Shown here: piece after piece, positions 44,768 through 53,467 of the stretch
Position numbering within the stretch: the stretch's first letter is position 1
How the letters are laid out: each line of letters begins with the position of its first letter
NCBI RefSeq assembly: GCF_000520955.1
Contig: NZ_JACC01000002.1
Coordinates: 62,001-126,000 of the forward strand
Direction: 5' to 3'
Length of the DNA stretch: 64,000 nucleotides
From: Aquimarina pacifica
GTDB lineage: Bacteria; Bacteroidota; Bacteroidia; Flavobacteriales; Flavobacteriaceae
Position numbers and translations under genes: made by a program
Notes under the pieces: model-generated
The model's input: only the letters and a program-made list of their open reading frames with translations
The model's database searches: none
What the model was told of the DNA's origin: nothing

Positions 44768-46696
44768 TTAAACTAAAACTTTTCTTTGCTTGTTCATACT
44801 ATCTTTGTTTATTTTATCAATACTTTCAAAAGTAGAGTTTTTAGAAATAAATTCTGGAACAATTTCTTTTAATTTTCCTACTATTTGATGATCCTGATTC
44901 AATAAATTCATTGCACAAAGACTGTCTATCTTTTCTTTGATATAATCATAATTACTATCGTCATGCTTACTGATCATAATTTTCTTATGATATGTCGGCA
45001 ATGTATTTTCTGTATCTGCCAGTAATTCTTCATATAATTTTTCTCCTGGTCGTAACCCTGAAATTTTGATATCTATATCATCTGGGTATGTTAGACCAGA
45101 AAGTCTAATCATCTTTTTAGCCAAGTCAAAAATCTTAACAGATTCTCCCATATCAAAAATAAAAATCTCACCTCCATTACCCATTGTACCTGCCTCTATA
45201 ACCAATTGAGATGCTTCTGGAATTGTCATAAAGAAACGAGTTACGTCTTTGTGAGTTACCGTCAATGGACCTCCTTTTTGAATTTGTTTCTTAAATAAAG
45301 GAATTACAGATCCATTAGAACCCAACACATTACCAAACCTAGTTGTAATGAATTTTGTTTTACTAGTCTTATGCAAGCATTTGATATACATCTCGGCTGC
45401 TCTTTTAGTGGCTCCCATTACATTTGTAGGGTTTACAGCTTTATCTGTTGATACAAATACAAATTTATCAACTCCAAAAGCAGAAGACAAATCTGCCAAT
45501 TTCCTTGTACCTAATACATTAATCTTAATAGCCTCACTAGGATTGTTCTCCATCAAAGGTACATGCTTGTATGCCGCTGCATGGAACACCATATTGGGTC
45601 TATACTTCTTAAATATAGTCTCTATTCTTTCATGATCTCTAATATCTGCAACAATTGGTGTAAAGTTCACAACTCCTTTACTCAACAATTCCTGTTGCAA
45701 ATCATATAATGGTGATTCTGCCTGATCAACCAATATCAACTGCTTATAACTATAGTAAGATGCTTGTCTCACAATCTCACTACCGATGGATCCTGCGGCT
45801 CCTGTAATCATAATCACTTTGTCAAGAAGTTCTTCCTTGATATTTTGATTATCCATACTAATAGGAGCTCGATCTAATAAATCCTCTATCTGTATTTCTT
45901 TAATTTGAGAAATCTTTAATTTACCATCGATCCAGTCATTTACTGCAGGTATAATTTTTACGGTAACAGATAACTTTAACAGTCTATCAGAGATTTCTGA
46001 TAAACGTTTTTTACTTATGTGAGGAATCGAAACTACGATTTCTTTAATATTGTTTTTGGTAATAAAGCTTTGATTAACTGTCTTAGAAGAGTATACTTTG
46101 ATACCATTAATAGTTTTACCAATTTTTTGAGTATTATCATCAACAAATCCAAAAACTGATAAGGATCTATTAGAATCATTTGTTATTGCAGCAAGAGTTA
46201 TCAAACCAGAATCACCTGCTCCATAAATCAAAACTCTAGATGTCTCTCCTAGTTTTGATTTAACATAATAATAGCAATACTTGAATATTAAACGACTGGT
46301 AGTAAGCGTAATAATATTAAGTAAATAGTGAATACAAATAATCGATATAGGAATGTTTAATATATCCGGCATCAATGATAGCCTACTAGAAGCCATCAAA
46401 AACCCTGTAAAACATATTAAAACTGTAACAGATAGAAAAAGATTATATGCATCTCTCATACCAGTATGCCTAACAACTCCCTTATAAGACCCTATTAATA
46501 AAAAACTTAATATTGCAAGAGCTGTCATAACAGGAATCTGATAGAACAGGGATGCACTTTCTTCGTTAAGAGTAATCCCAAATCGTATCACATAAGCCAA
46601 AAAGAAATTAAATATTGTAATTACAACATCAATGAACAGTACAAGCCATTTAGAGGCGTGTTTATGCGAGTTATTAATTAAGTATTCCTTGATCAT
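44768..46696 (-). CDS. Membrane nucleoside-diphosphate-sugar 4,6-dehydratase (PglF/WbpM-like)
   Basis: The 642-residue protein has four N-terminal membrane helices (about 14-140), a CoA-binding-like Rossmann domain with LIYGAGDSGLITLAA, and a C-terminal SDR domain with MITGAAGSIGSEIVRQ and the FVSTDKAVNPTNVMGATKRA segment, in which Met replaces the usual active-site Tyr as in the PglF/FlaA1 family. The enzymes convert UDP-GlcNAc to UDP-4-keto-6-deoxy-GlcNAc. The length is typical of PglF and WbpM. The stop codon of the aminotransferase gene upstream overlaps its start by 4 bp (ATGA), so both products act in the same route. Confidence 0.92.
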   Translation of the reverse strand: MIKEYLINNSHKHASKWLVLFIDVVITIFNFFLAYVIRFGITLNEESASLFYQIPVMTALAILSFLLIGSYKGVVRHTGMRDAYNLFLSVTVLICFTGFLMASSRLSLMPDILNIPISIICIHYLLNIITLTTSRLIFKYCYYYVKSKLGETSRVLIYGAGDSGLITLAAITNDSNRSLSVFGFVDDNTQKIGKTINGIKVYSSKTVNQSFITKNNIKEIVVSIPHISKKRLSEISDRLLKLSVTVKIIPAVNDWIDGKLKISQIKEIQIEDLLDRAPISMDNQNIKEELLDKVIMITGAAGSIGSEIVRQASYYSYKQLILVDQAESPLYDLQQELLSKGVVNFTPIVADIRDHERIETIFKKYRPNMVFHAAAYKHVPLMENNPSEAIKINVLGTRKLADLSSAFGVDKFVFVSTDKAVNPTNVMGATKRAAEMYIKCLHKTSKTKFITTRFGNVLGSNGSVIPLFKKQIQKGGPLTVTHKDVTRFFMTIPEASQLVIEAGTMGNGGEIFIFDMGESVKIFDLAKKMIRLSGLTYPDDIDIKISGLRPGEKLYEELLADTENTLPTYHKKIMISKHDDSNYDYIKEKIDSLCAMNLLNQDHQIVGKLKEIVPEFISKNSTFESIDKINKDSMNKQRKVLV

Positions 46697-47826
46697 CTCA
46701 CTACATTTTTAATTATTGACGCAATTCTTACTAAATCTTCTTTTTCAAGATTAGATCCACTTGGTAAACATAGACCTCGATCAAATAAATCATCAGAAAC
46801 TCCATTAAGAAATGTATCACACTTTGCAAAAACGGGTTGCTGATGCATCGGTTTCCATAACGGTCTGGATTCTATATTCTCGTTTGCCAATGACGCACGT
46901 ATCTCTTCGCGCATTTCATAGGAACTGGTTTCTATACAAGACAACCATCGATTAGAATACACCCCTTTAGGTTCATCTAAGAATGATATCCCAGAAAATT
47001 CTTCTAAATTTTCTTTATAAAACTCATAATTACTCCTTCTCTTTTGTACATGATCATCAAGAACTTCCATTTGTCCTCTTCCGATTCCTGCAGCAATGTT
47101 ACTCATTCGATAGTTATACCCTATTTCTGAATGCTCATAATGAGGAGCATTATCTCTAGCCTGTGTAGAAAGAAAAATTGCTTTGTCTTTGTAAGCTTGT
47201 TTCTTCGATAGTAAAGCCCCGCCTCCTGAAGTAGTAATAATTTTATTACCATTAAATGAAAGTATGGCGATATCACCAAAAGTTCCGCATTTAATCCCTT
47301 GATAAGAACTACCTAAGGATTCTGCACTATCTTCTAAAATTGGAATTTCATATTCTGTAGCAATAGCATGTATTTCTTCAACCTTGTATGGCATACCATA
47401 TAAATGTACCGCCACGATTGCTTTAGGCTTTTTACCTTTAGCAATTCTATCTTTTATTGCAATTTCTAATTGCTCAGGACACATGTTCCAGGTATCTTTT
47501 TCGCTATCTACAAATACTGGAGAAGCACCTAAATATACTATTGGATTGGCTGAAGCGGCAAATGTCATACTCTGGCACAACACTTCATCACCGTAGCTAA
47601 CTCCTAACATCTGCAAACCAAGATGCAAGGCCGCGGTTCCAGAACTTAATGCTGCAGCATGAACACCTTCTTGAAGATACGATTCGATATCGCTTTCGAG
47701 TCCATTCACATTAGGACCCAAAGGTGCTACCCAATTGGTATCAAATGCTTCTTGCACATATTTTTGCTCTGATCCACCCATATGCGGTGAAGAAAGCCAT
47801 ATTTTTTTTGAATCAATTATATTCAT
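46693..47826 (-). CDS. DegT/DnrJ/EryC1/StrS-type sugar aminotransferase (PglE-like)
   Basis: A 377-residue PLP-dependent sugar aminotransferase with the lysine Lys195 in SFNGNKIITTSGGGALL forming the Schiff base, and HLYGMPYKVEEI, ILEDSAESLGSSYQG and the C-terminal WKPMHQQPVF typical of the PglE/WecE branch. PglE adds an amino group to UDP-4-keto-6-deoxy-GlcNAc, the product of the dehydratase encoded next. The 4-bp overlap with the dehydratase gene shows translational coupling. The upstream region holds a C6 tract. Substrate choice is inferred from this neighbourhood. Confidence 0.92.
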   Translation of the reverse strand: MNIIDSKKIWLSSPHMGGSEQKYVQEAFDTNWVAPLGPNVNGLESDIESYLQEGVHAAALSSGTAALHLGLQMLGVSYGDEVLCQSMTFAASANPIVYLGASPVFVDSEKDTWNMCPEQLEIAIKDRIAKGKKPKAIVAVHLYGMPYKVEEIHAIATEYEIPILEDSAESLGSSYQGIKCGTFGDIAILSFNGNKIITTSGGGALLSKKQAYKDKAIFLSTQARDNAPHYEHSEIGYNYRMSNIAAGIGRGQMEVLDDHVQKRRSNYEFYKENLEEFSGISFLDEPKGVYSNRWLSCIETSSYEMREEIRASLANENIESRPLWKPMHQQPVFAKCDTFLNGVSDDLFDRGLCLPSGSNLEKEDLVRIASIIKNVVR

Positions 47827-47935
47827 AATTTTCCCATTAATTATTGAACAATAATTTAACTTGAATATACATCATACATTATGTATAAAATAAATCAGTA
47901 TTTTCTAAATGACAATCTAAAAACGCTGGAAGAAA

Positions 47936-47941
47936 GGGGGG
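47936..47941 (-). promoter_or_regulatory. C6 tract upstream of the aminotransferase operon
   Basis: On the minus strand the sequence is TTCTACCCCCCTTT, 110 nt before the start codon at 47826. It matches the C6 elements before the giant surface protein, the priming-transferase operon and the right-edge lipoprotein gene. Confidence 0.5.
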
Positions 47942-48384
47942 TAGAACTTCCTGTATTGAATTTACTTTAAATTTGTTTTCTAAACAAAAATAGCTCAGTT
48001 AAATTAATTAACAATTTAAAATCTAATTTTTTAGACACAATACTCAAAAAACACGTTAAATGACCCATATTGACTTACACACCTACATAAAATACGGCAA
48101 TACCGTAAGAAAATTATTATTTAAACATCAAAATATACTTGTATAAAAAAATCGGAATCCTTTTTTGTTTAACAAAAACTCCTCATAATTAAATATTTAA
48201 CATTTTTTAATAAACAATTATTAACACTATATAGCGTGTTTTTTACTTTTAATTTTTCCATAGTACAACAATACTTTAGTTTCACTTAAATATATGTTTT
48301 TGAAACTAAATATTTTAACACTTTCCAGATATAATACCAAAAAAGACGTTAAAATCAACTATTTTGTTTTTAATTTTATCATTT

Positions 48385-48389
48385 CCCCC
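48385..48389 (+). promoter_or_regulatory. C5 tract upstream of the MBOAT gene
   Basis: ATTTCCCCCAGAA lies about 310 nt before the MBOAT start. It is weaker than the C6 copies but has the same orientation relative to the gene. Confidence 0.35.
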
Positions 48390-48695
48390 AGAACGCAAAA
48401 TTAGTTAAACTAGTTACAATAGTACTGCTATTTTTCATAAATTTTATTAGTGTAACACCTATTTATTATGGGGTTATTTTCCCCTTGATAATTGCACCTT
48501 ACTCTTGCTAAAACATACATTACAAGGCATCTAAAAAATACTTAATTAAATACTTGATATATACAATTAAATGTTTAACATTTACTCCTCTAAAAACAAG
48601 GGTAATTTTCACCTTTTTTTGGATAATTCTTCCCCGAATTTTATGATTACTGTAAAGTAAAAAAGAGCGCGACCTACATTATAAATTATATTTTA

Positions 48696-50147
48696 ATGTT
48701 ATTTAACTCTATAAGCTTTTTTATATTTCTGCCAATAGTATTTATTCTATATTGGTTTGTTTTTTCTAAAAAAACAAGCTTCCAAAATGCCTTTATTCTT
48801 ATTGCTAGTTATGTATTTTACGCCTTATGGGATTGGCGATTTTTATTTCTTATACTTGCCAGTACCCTTGTTGACTACTTTATGGGACAATTAATTTTCA
48901 AAAGTCCTTCTGGCAAAAGAAGAAAAACTTGGCTTTGGATTAGTATTCTATTTAATATTGGACTTTTGGGGTTCTTTAAATACTATAACTTTTTTGTAGA
49001 ATCTTGGATTGATCTTCTTAACACCGTTGGGTATCCTATCACGAATACTTGGACATTACAAATCATTTTACCTGTAGGTATTTCGTTTTACACTTTTCAG
49101 ACAATGTCTTATTCATTAGACATATATTATAATCGATTAACTCCGACAAAAAACTTTATATCCTTTGCTACTTTTGTTGGCTTTTTCCCTCAATTAGTAG
49201 CAGGTCCTATAGAACGTGCCTCTAATCTTCTAACTCAATTATCAAAAAAAAGAAATTTTGATTACAGACAGTGTACCGATGGATTAAAACTTATTCTTTG
49301 GGGACTATTCAAAAAAGTAGCTATTGCAGATGCCATTGCGCCAATTGTAGATGATATTTTTGCTAACTATACTGATCACCCTGCTTCTACCCTAATCCTT
49401 GGTGTTTGTTTATTTAGTTTTCAGGTTTATGGTGATTTTAGTGGATATTCTGATATTGCTATCGGTACATCTAAGATGTTAGGAATCGAATTAATGTCAA
49501 ATTTTAAGTTTCCGACTTTTTCTAGAAATGTGGCAGAATATTGGCAACGATGGCATATTTCGCTGTCAACTTGGTTTAGACATTACCTATATATTCCCTT
49601 GGGAGGAAGCAGAGGTAGTAAACTCTCCTCTGTAAGAAACATATGTATTATATTCATAGTAAGTGGTTTTTGGCATGGCGCTAATTGGACCTTTATTGCT
49701 TGGGGAGCCATTCATGCACTTTTTTATATCCCTGTTTTTTTAATGGGAAAAAATCGAATTTACATGAATAATGTGGTTGCAGAAAACAGAATGCTTCCGT
49801 CATTAAAAGAAGTGCTACAAATCATATCAACCTTTATATTGGTTACATTTTCACGAATATTTTTTAGATCAGAGTCTATCACTGATGCCTGGGGTTATTT
49901 AAAACGAATATTTTCCGATTTTTCTTTTGAACAGTATCACCACCCCCTTGGTTATCGCATGATAGATTACTTTATCCTATTAGGAATATTCATTTTATAC
50001 GAGTTTAGAATCAGAAGAGATGAACGATCGCCCTTTAAGTTTAAATCTCGTATTGTTCGATTTGCTGCTTATACTTTGGTTATTTTAAGTATGCTCCTAT
50101 TTTTTGACGATACTACTGATAGATCCTTTATATATTTTCAATTTTAA
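48696..50147 (+). CDS. MBOAT-family O-acyltransferase (AlgI/DltB-like)
   Basis: A 483-residue integral membrane protein with about ten helices. It carries the MBOAT active-site regions: EYWQRWHISLSTWFRHYLYI with His287 and SGFWHGANWTF with the invariant His327. The sequence is of AlgI type (acetyltransferase of alginate) but the same superfamily includes DltB, which passes D-alanine from a carrier protein to teichoic acid. The SGNH gene follows 5 bp later. It lies inside the surface-glycan locus, so acylation of a glycan is the likely role. Whether the donor is acetyl or a carrier-bound amino acid cannot be decided from sequence. Confidence 0.92.
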   Translation: MLFNSISFFIFLPIVFILYWFVFSKKTSFQNAFILIASYVFYALWDWRFLFLILASTLVDYFMGQLIFKSPSGKRRKTWLWISILFNIGLLGFFKYYNFFVESWIDLLNTVGYPITNTWTLQIILPVGISFYTFQTMSYSLDIYYNRLTPTKNFISFATFVGFFPQLVAGPIERASNLLTQLSKKRNFDYRQCTDGLKLILWGLFKKVAIADAIAPIVDDIFANYTDHPASTLILGVCLFSFQVYGDFSGYSDIAIGTSKMLGIELMSNFKFPTFSRNVAEYWQRWHISLSTWFRHYLYIPLGGSRGSKLSSVRNICIIFIVSGFWHGANWTFIAWGAIHALFYIPVFLMGKNRIYMNNVVAENRMLPSLKEVLQIISTFILVTFSRIFFRSESITDAWGYLKRIFSDFSFEQYHHPLGYRMIDYFILLGIFILYEFRIRRDERSPFKFKSRIVRFAAYTLVILSMLLFFDDTTDRSFIYFQF

Positions 50148-50152
50148 AAATT

Positions 50153-51142
50153 ATGAAAAAACTTATTTTTAAAAGTTCACTATACCTATTCTTACTACTT
50201 ATTACATTAGAGGTATTGGTTAGGGTTTTTTATTTAGGAAAAGATAATCCAACACGACTTCTTGATGAACACAAGGTAGAAAAATGGAAACCTAATCAGC
50301 ATGGGTACTCTGTAACGGGAAATAGAAAACAAAACTTTTCTGAGTTTAATATTAATAGTTCTGGTTTTAATTCTTATCGAGAATTCAACCCCAAACACGG
50401 TAAAATAGAGGTTGCTCTTGTCGGAGACTCTTTTATTGAAGGATTTCATCAGCATTACTATAATTCAATTGGTAAAAAAATTGAAAAATTTATACCCGAA
50501 ATAGAAATTTATGAATATGGGTACGCGGGATATGATTTTGCTGATCAACTACATTTAATTCATTCATACCAAAAGGATTTTGACCTTATTGATCATGTTA
50601 TTTTAGGAATTAAATTCTCTAATGATCTAGAACGCGACACATATGAGGTAGTAACCAGTAGACTAGCTCTTGAGTCTCCTTTAAACAAAACACTAAAAAA
50701 AAGTAAATTACTTGTCTATTGCAGTAGTATTGGCGTTTTAGATCCTCCACAAATATTCATCCGTAAGGCTATTAATCTTTTTCGTCCTAAACAAAAAAAA
50801 GAGCTGGTAAACAACCACATTACTCCTAAAGACAAAGAAGAATTAGAAAGAAAATACCTCGCTAATTTCGAACATTTGGTAACAAAATATGGATATGATA
50901 AAAAAAGATTTACACTTCTTCTTGATACTAGGATCACTCCTACTCTTTTCTTGTCATACCTAAAAGAAAATGAATATTCATACATTGACTTTTCGTCTTC
51001 ATTTACCTCTTCTGACCAGCCTACTACATTAATATATGACAGACACTGGAACAACCATGGTAGAGAATTAATAGCCAACGTTATCTCTGAACATATTCAG
51101 AAAAAACGTCTTATATCACAACAATTCATTTGTGATTTCTAG
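50153..51142 (+). CDS. SGNH/AlgX-like hydrolase or transferase, membrane-anchored
   Basis: A 329-residue protein with an N-terminal signal anchor (about 4-26) and an SGNH-type domain with the Asp-Ser of GDSFIEG (Asp92, Ser93) and the Asp/His of DRHWNNHG (Asp296, His298), the AlgX/AlgJ arrangement. It is in an operon with the MBOAT gene, as AlgI and AlgJ/AlgX are. Such proteins transfer or remove acyl groups on polysaccharides in the periplasm. DltD, which also has this fold, is the analogous partner of DltB; equivalence here is a hypothesis. Confidence 0.85.
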   Translation: MKKLIFKSSLYLFLLLITLEVLVRVFYLGKDNPTRLLDEHKVEKWKPNQHGYSVTGNRKQNFSEFNINSSGFNSYREFNPKHGKIEVALVGDSFIEGFHQHYYNSIGKKIEKFIPEIEIYEYGYAGYDFADQLHLIHSYQKDFDLIDHVILGIKFSNDLERDTYEVVTSRLALESPLNKTLKKSKLLVYCSSIGVLDPPQIFIRKAINLFRPKQKKELVNNHITPKDKEELERKYLANFEHLVTKYGYDKKRFTLLLDTRITPTLFLSYLKENEYSYIDFSSSFTSSDQPTTLIYDRHWNNHGRELIANVISEHIQKKRLISQQFICDF

Positions 51143-51144
51143 TA

Positions 51145-52308
51145 TTAATTATAAGCATAAAAAGTCACTTTTTGGGCTTTTGATGTTCCTTGAATTATAT
51201 AAGATCGTGGATCTTTATTACATTCTAACACCTTAATATTACTGATATGTTCTGTAGCAGAAAACAAAAAGTCTAAAACCGGTTTTCGAAGAAATGAATA
51301 AGCTTCTGTAGTATAATCAATTAGAGTATGTTCTTCGCCTTGTTGTTGTATTTTGTCTAAAGAAAATATCTCAAAAGACTCCTCTTTACTCTCTTGTTTT
51401 TTAAATTTTAATTTCAATGCATTATATGACTGATACGCTATTTTAAAAACAAATTCTTTGAATGCTACTTTTATATACTCCTTAGTCCCATGTAGTCTAC
51501 AACTTAAACTTTTTTTGGGGTAAATAATCCTGTGTTCAAAAGTATAAATATGATTACACCATTCCTTTTTGTATTGCATATCCCCCATTCCCATCTCATA
51601 AGAATCATATTGATTAGTAATACACCAATCTAAGTTTTTATAGATTTCGATAGTACCTAATCCAAACTTTGAGTAATCTATATCATATGATGAGACAGCA
51701 CTAAACATTCGTTTCTCAAAATGATTATTGAGAGCAACCACAATAGGAACATCATCTGCATATATAACAAACAATGATGCCTTCTTATCATTTATTAAAG
51801 AAAAAAAAGTCTCATGATAATGATCCCACCTCAATAAAGCTTTACTAACATCATTACGTTGCTCGAATCTTCTGACCAACATCTCCTGAAGAGATTTCAT
51901 CAAAAAATCATATTGTTCTTTTTCAATTTCTCCGTAAAAAGTTTTGTAAGAAATATTAAAACATGTCTCTAATCTTCTTAATGTTCTTCTAAGATTTTTG
52001 GCTTTCCTCTTAAAACGGTTTTTGATATAAGAATCTACGGTATCGAATCCTTTGAAAAATATAGCATATCCTTTAAAAAATTGCCTAACACTTTTACACC
52101 CAAAAACTGTTTCATCAATTTTTGGATCTAAATAATCCGGCACAAACATTATAGAATAAATAATACTAGAAGTATTTACTTCTTCTTTGATATAGTCTGA
52201 ATTAATAACAACTTCTTTTGGCTCCTGACAATTTATTTGTGAAAAAATATTTGGAATAATATTCTTTTCATAAATCGAAAAAAAGTAATCAAGTTGTTTT
52301 TTTTTCAT
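51145..52308 (-). CDS. FemAB/GNAT-like protein (BioF2-type acyltransferase)
   Basis: A 387-residue protein with the GNAT-like fold of the BioF2/FemAB group: RFKRKAKNLRRTLRRLETCF (a basic helix), the central WDHYHETFFSLINDKKASLFVIY strand region, VALNNHFEKRMFSAVSSYD and DSYEMGMGDMQYKKEWCN near the acceptor loop. Its start codon overlaps the stop of the gene upstream (52305-52308, ATGA), so it is cotranscribed with the second FemAB-like gene. Such enzymes transfer amino acids from aminoacyl-tRNA or acyl groups from CoA; the donor here is unknown. Confidence 0.78.
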   Translation of the reverse strand: MKKKQLDYFFSIYEKNIIPNIFSQINCQEPKEVVINSDYIKEEVNTSSIIYSIMFVPDYLDPKIDETVFGCKSVRQFFKGYAIFFKGFDTVDSYIKNRFKRKAKNLRRTLRRLETCFNISYKTFYGEIEKEQYDFLMKSLQEMLVRRFEQRNDVSKALLRWDHYHETFFSLINDKKASLFVIYADDVPIVVALNNHFEKRMFSAVSSYDIDYSKFGLGTIEIYKNLDWCITNQYDSYEMGMGDMQYKKEWCNHIYTFEHRIIYPKKSLSCRLHGTKEYIKVAFKEFVFKIAYQSYNALKLKFKKQESKEESFEIFSLDKIQQQGEEHTLIDYTTEAYSFLRKPVLDFLFSATEHISNIKVLECNKDPRSYIIQGTSKAQKVTFYAYN

Positions 52309-53396
52309 TTACTAGATCTATAGAATGGAAAAAAGTGAGTATCGAAATCTTCTTTTGATAAATTTAAATATTTTTCTTTATTACAAGCAAGACATAATTC
52401 TTCATGTACCTCTTGATTAATTATTTTCCTACCTGTATAAAAAATTGCAGGTTCATCTTTAGGAAAAAGAGCTTTCTTACTTCGATACAACCCATCTCCA
52501 TCTTTGACACCACCACCTAAAACGTAATTTTTCTTTTGGGCATTAATTGCCCACTCAATTATTTTTACTCTCAAAAAGTCATTGGGTCGGTAACTAAAAT
52601 ACTCTGCATTCGTACCACCAAGAAATGCATAAATTGTTTGTTTATAGCTTATAATTAGTTCTACCGAAATAGGAATATCTTCATAATATGCAACTGCAAT
52701 AGAGAAATTTTCTAAATTCGACAGAATCAGATTTTCAAAATATGTATCAGAAAAAAAGTGGGTACTATCCGCATTATTGCGATTCATCGTATCCACATAT
52801 ATATAATTGAAAATTTTTATTAAATCAGTTGTAATTTCTTTATTATGAAATATTTTAAAGTCTAAATTATATTGAATAGCTTTTCTGTAATTATTCCTTA
52901 CTTTAGGGTTAAAAGCTGTCCATTGCTCTTCAAAATTGGAAAATAAATTACCTCGTATATTAGATAATGTTTTAACAATCGATCCTGAATAATGTTGATG
53001 GTTACCATTAAGGCTAAAACGCACAAATTCGGTAACTATATTATTCTCTGCGTACCATTGATCCACTTGTTCCCAAAATTCTACTAAATCTTCGGATATA
53101 ACAGATTCTTGCATTATGGGACCACAATATCCCCATGGGCTAATCACATCATAATATGGACTTGATGTATTATTATAGGATATTTCTCTAATAATGAAAG
53201 GCATCACAATTATAGCAGTATTATCTTTTTCGAATGAGAAATAGTTTAGCTTACCAAAATCCTTATCAAAAGGACGCATATGCTCTACAGAATAATACAC
53301 GCTATTATTCGAGTTTGCAATAAGCCATTCCTTGTATTCTGCGACATTTATGCTATCTTCAAGACTTTTTATTGATATTTTGTAATTTTGTTTCAA
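52305..53396 (-). CDS. FemAB/GNAT-like aminoacyl- or acyltransferase
   Basis: A 363-residue FemAB-like protein. Visible segments are RNNYRKAIQYNLDFKIF (the basic helix), IFNYIYVDTMNRNNADSTHFFS, the SVELIISYKQTIYAFLGGT strand, and the ending LGGGVKDGDGLYRSKKALF that is common to EPS-linked FemAB proteins. FemAB transferases attach amino acids to amino groups or hydroxyls of cell-envelope polymers, usually from aminoacyl-tRNA. It is coupled to a second, more diverged copy. Substrate unknown; an aminosugar amine of the local glycan is a plausible acceptor. Confidence 0.82.
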   Translation of the reverse strand: MKQNYKISIKSLEDSINVAEYKEWLIANSNNSVYYSVEHMRPFDKDFGKLNYFSFEKDNTAIIVMPFIIREISYNNTSSPYYDVISPWGYCGPIMQESVISEDLVEFWEQVDQWYAENNIVTEFVRFSLNGNHQHYSGSIVKTLSNIRGNLFSNFEEQWTAFNPKVRNNYRKAIQYNLDFKIFHNKEITTDLIKIFNYIYVDTMNRNNADSTHFFSDTYFENLILSNLENFSIAVAYYEDIPISVELIISYKQTIYAFLGGTNAEYFSYRPNDFLRVKIIEWAINAQKKNYVLGGGVKDGDGLYRSKKALFPKDEPAIFYTGRKIINQEVHEELCLACNKEKYLNLSKEDFDTHFFPFYRSSK

Positions 53397-53467
53397 GTGT
53401 AAAAAGTATTATTAGTTGGTGATGTAAATTACATTCGGGGTATATATACTAAACGTCACTTTTTAAA

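Larger units (their letters stand above)
47827..48695. other. 869-nt divergent intergenic region between aminotransferase and MBOAT genes
   Basis: No gene is seen. It is very AT-rich with several G/C clusters: C6 on the minus strand at 47936-47941, C5 at 48385-48389, GGGG-TTATTTT-CCCC at 48470-48484 (a short hairpin) and TTCCCCGAATT at 48631-48640. This is by far the longest spacer in the locus and points to a large divergent regulatory region. Confidence 0.65.
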
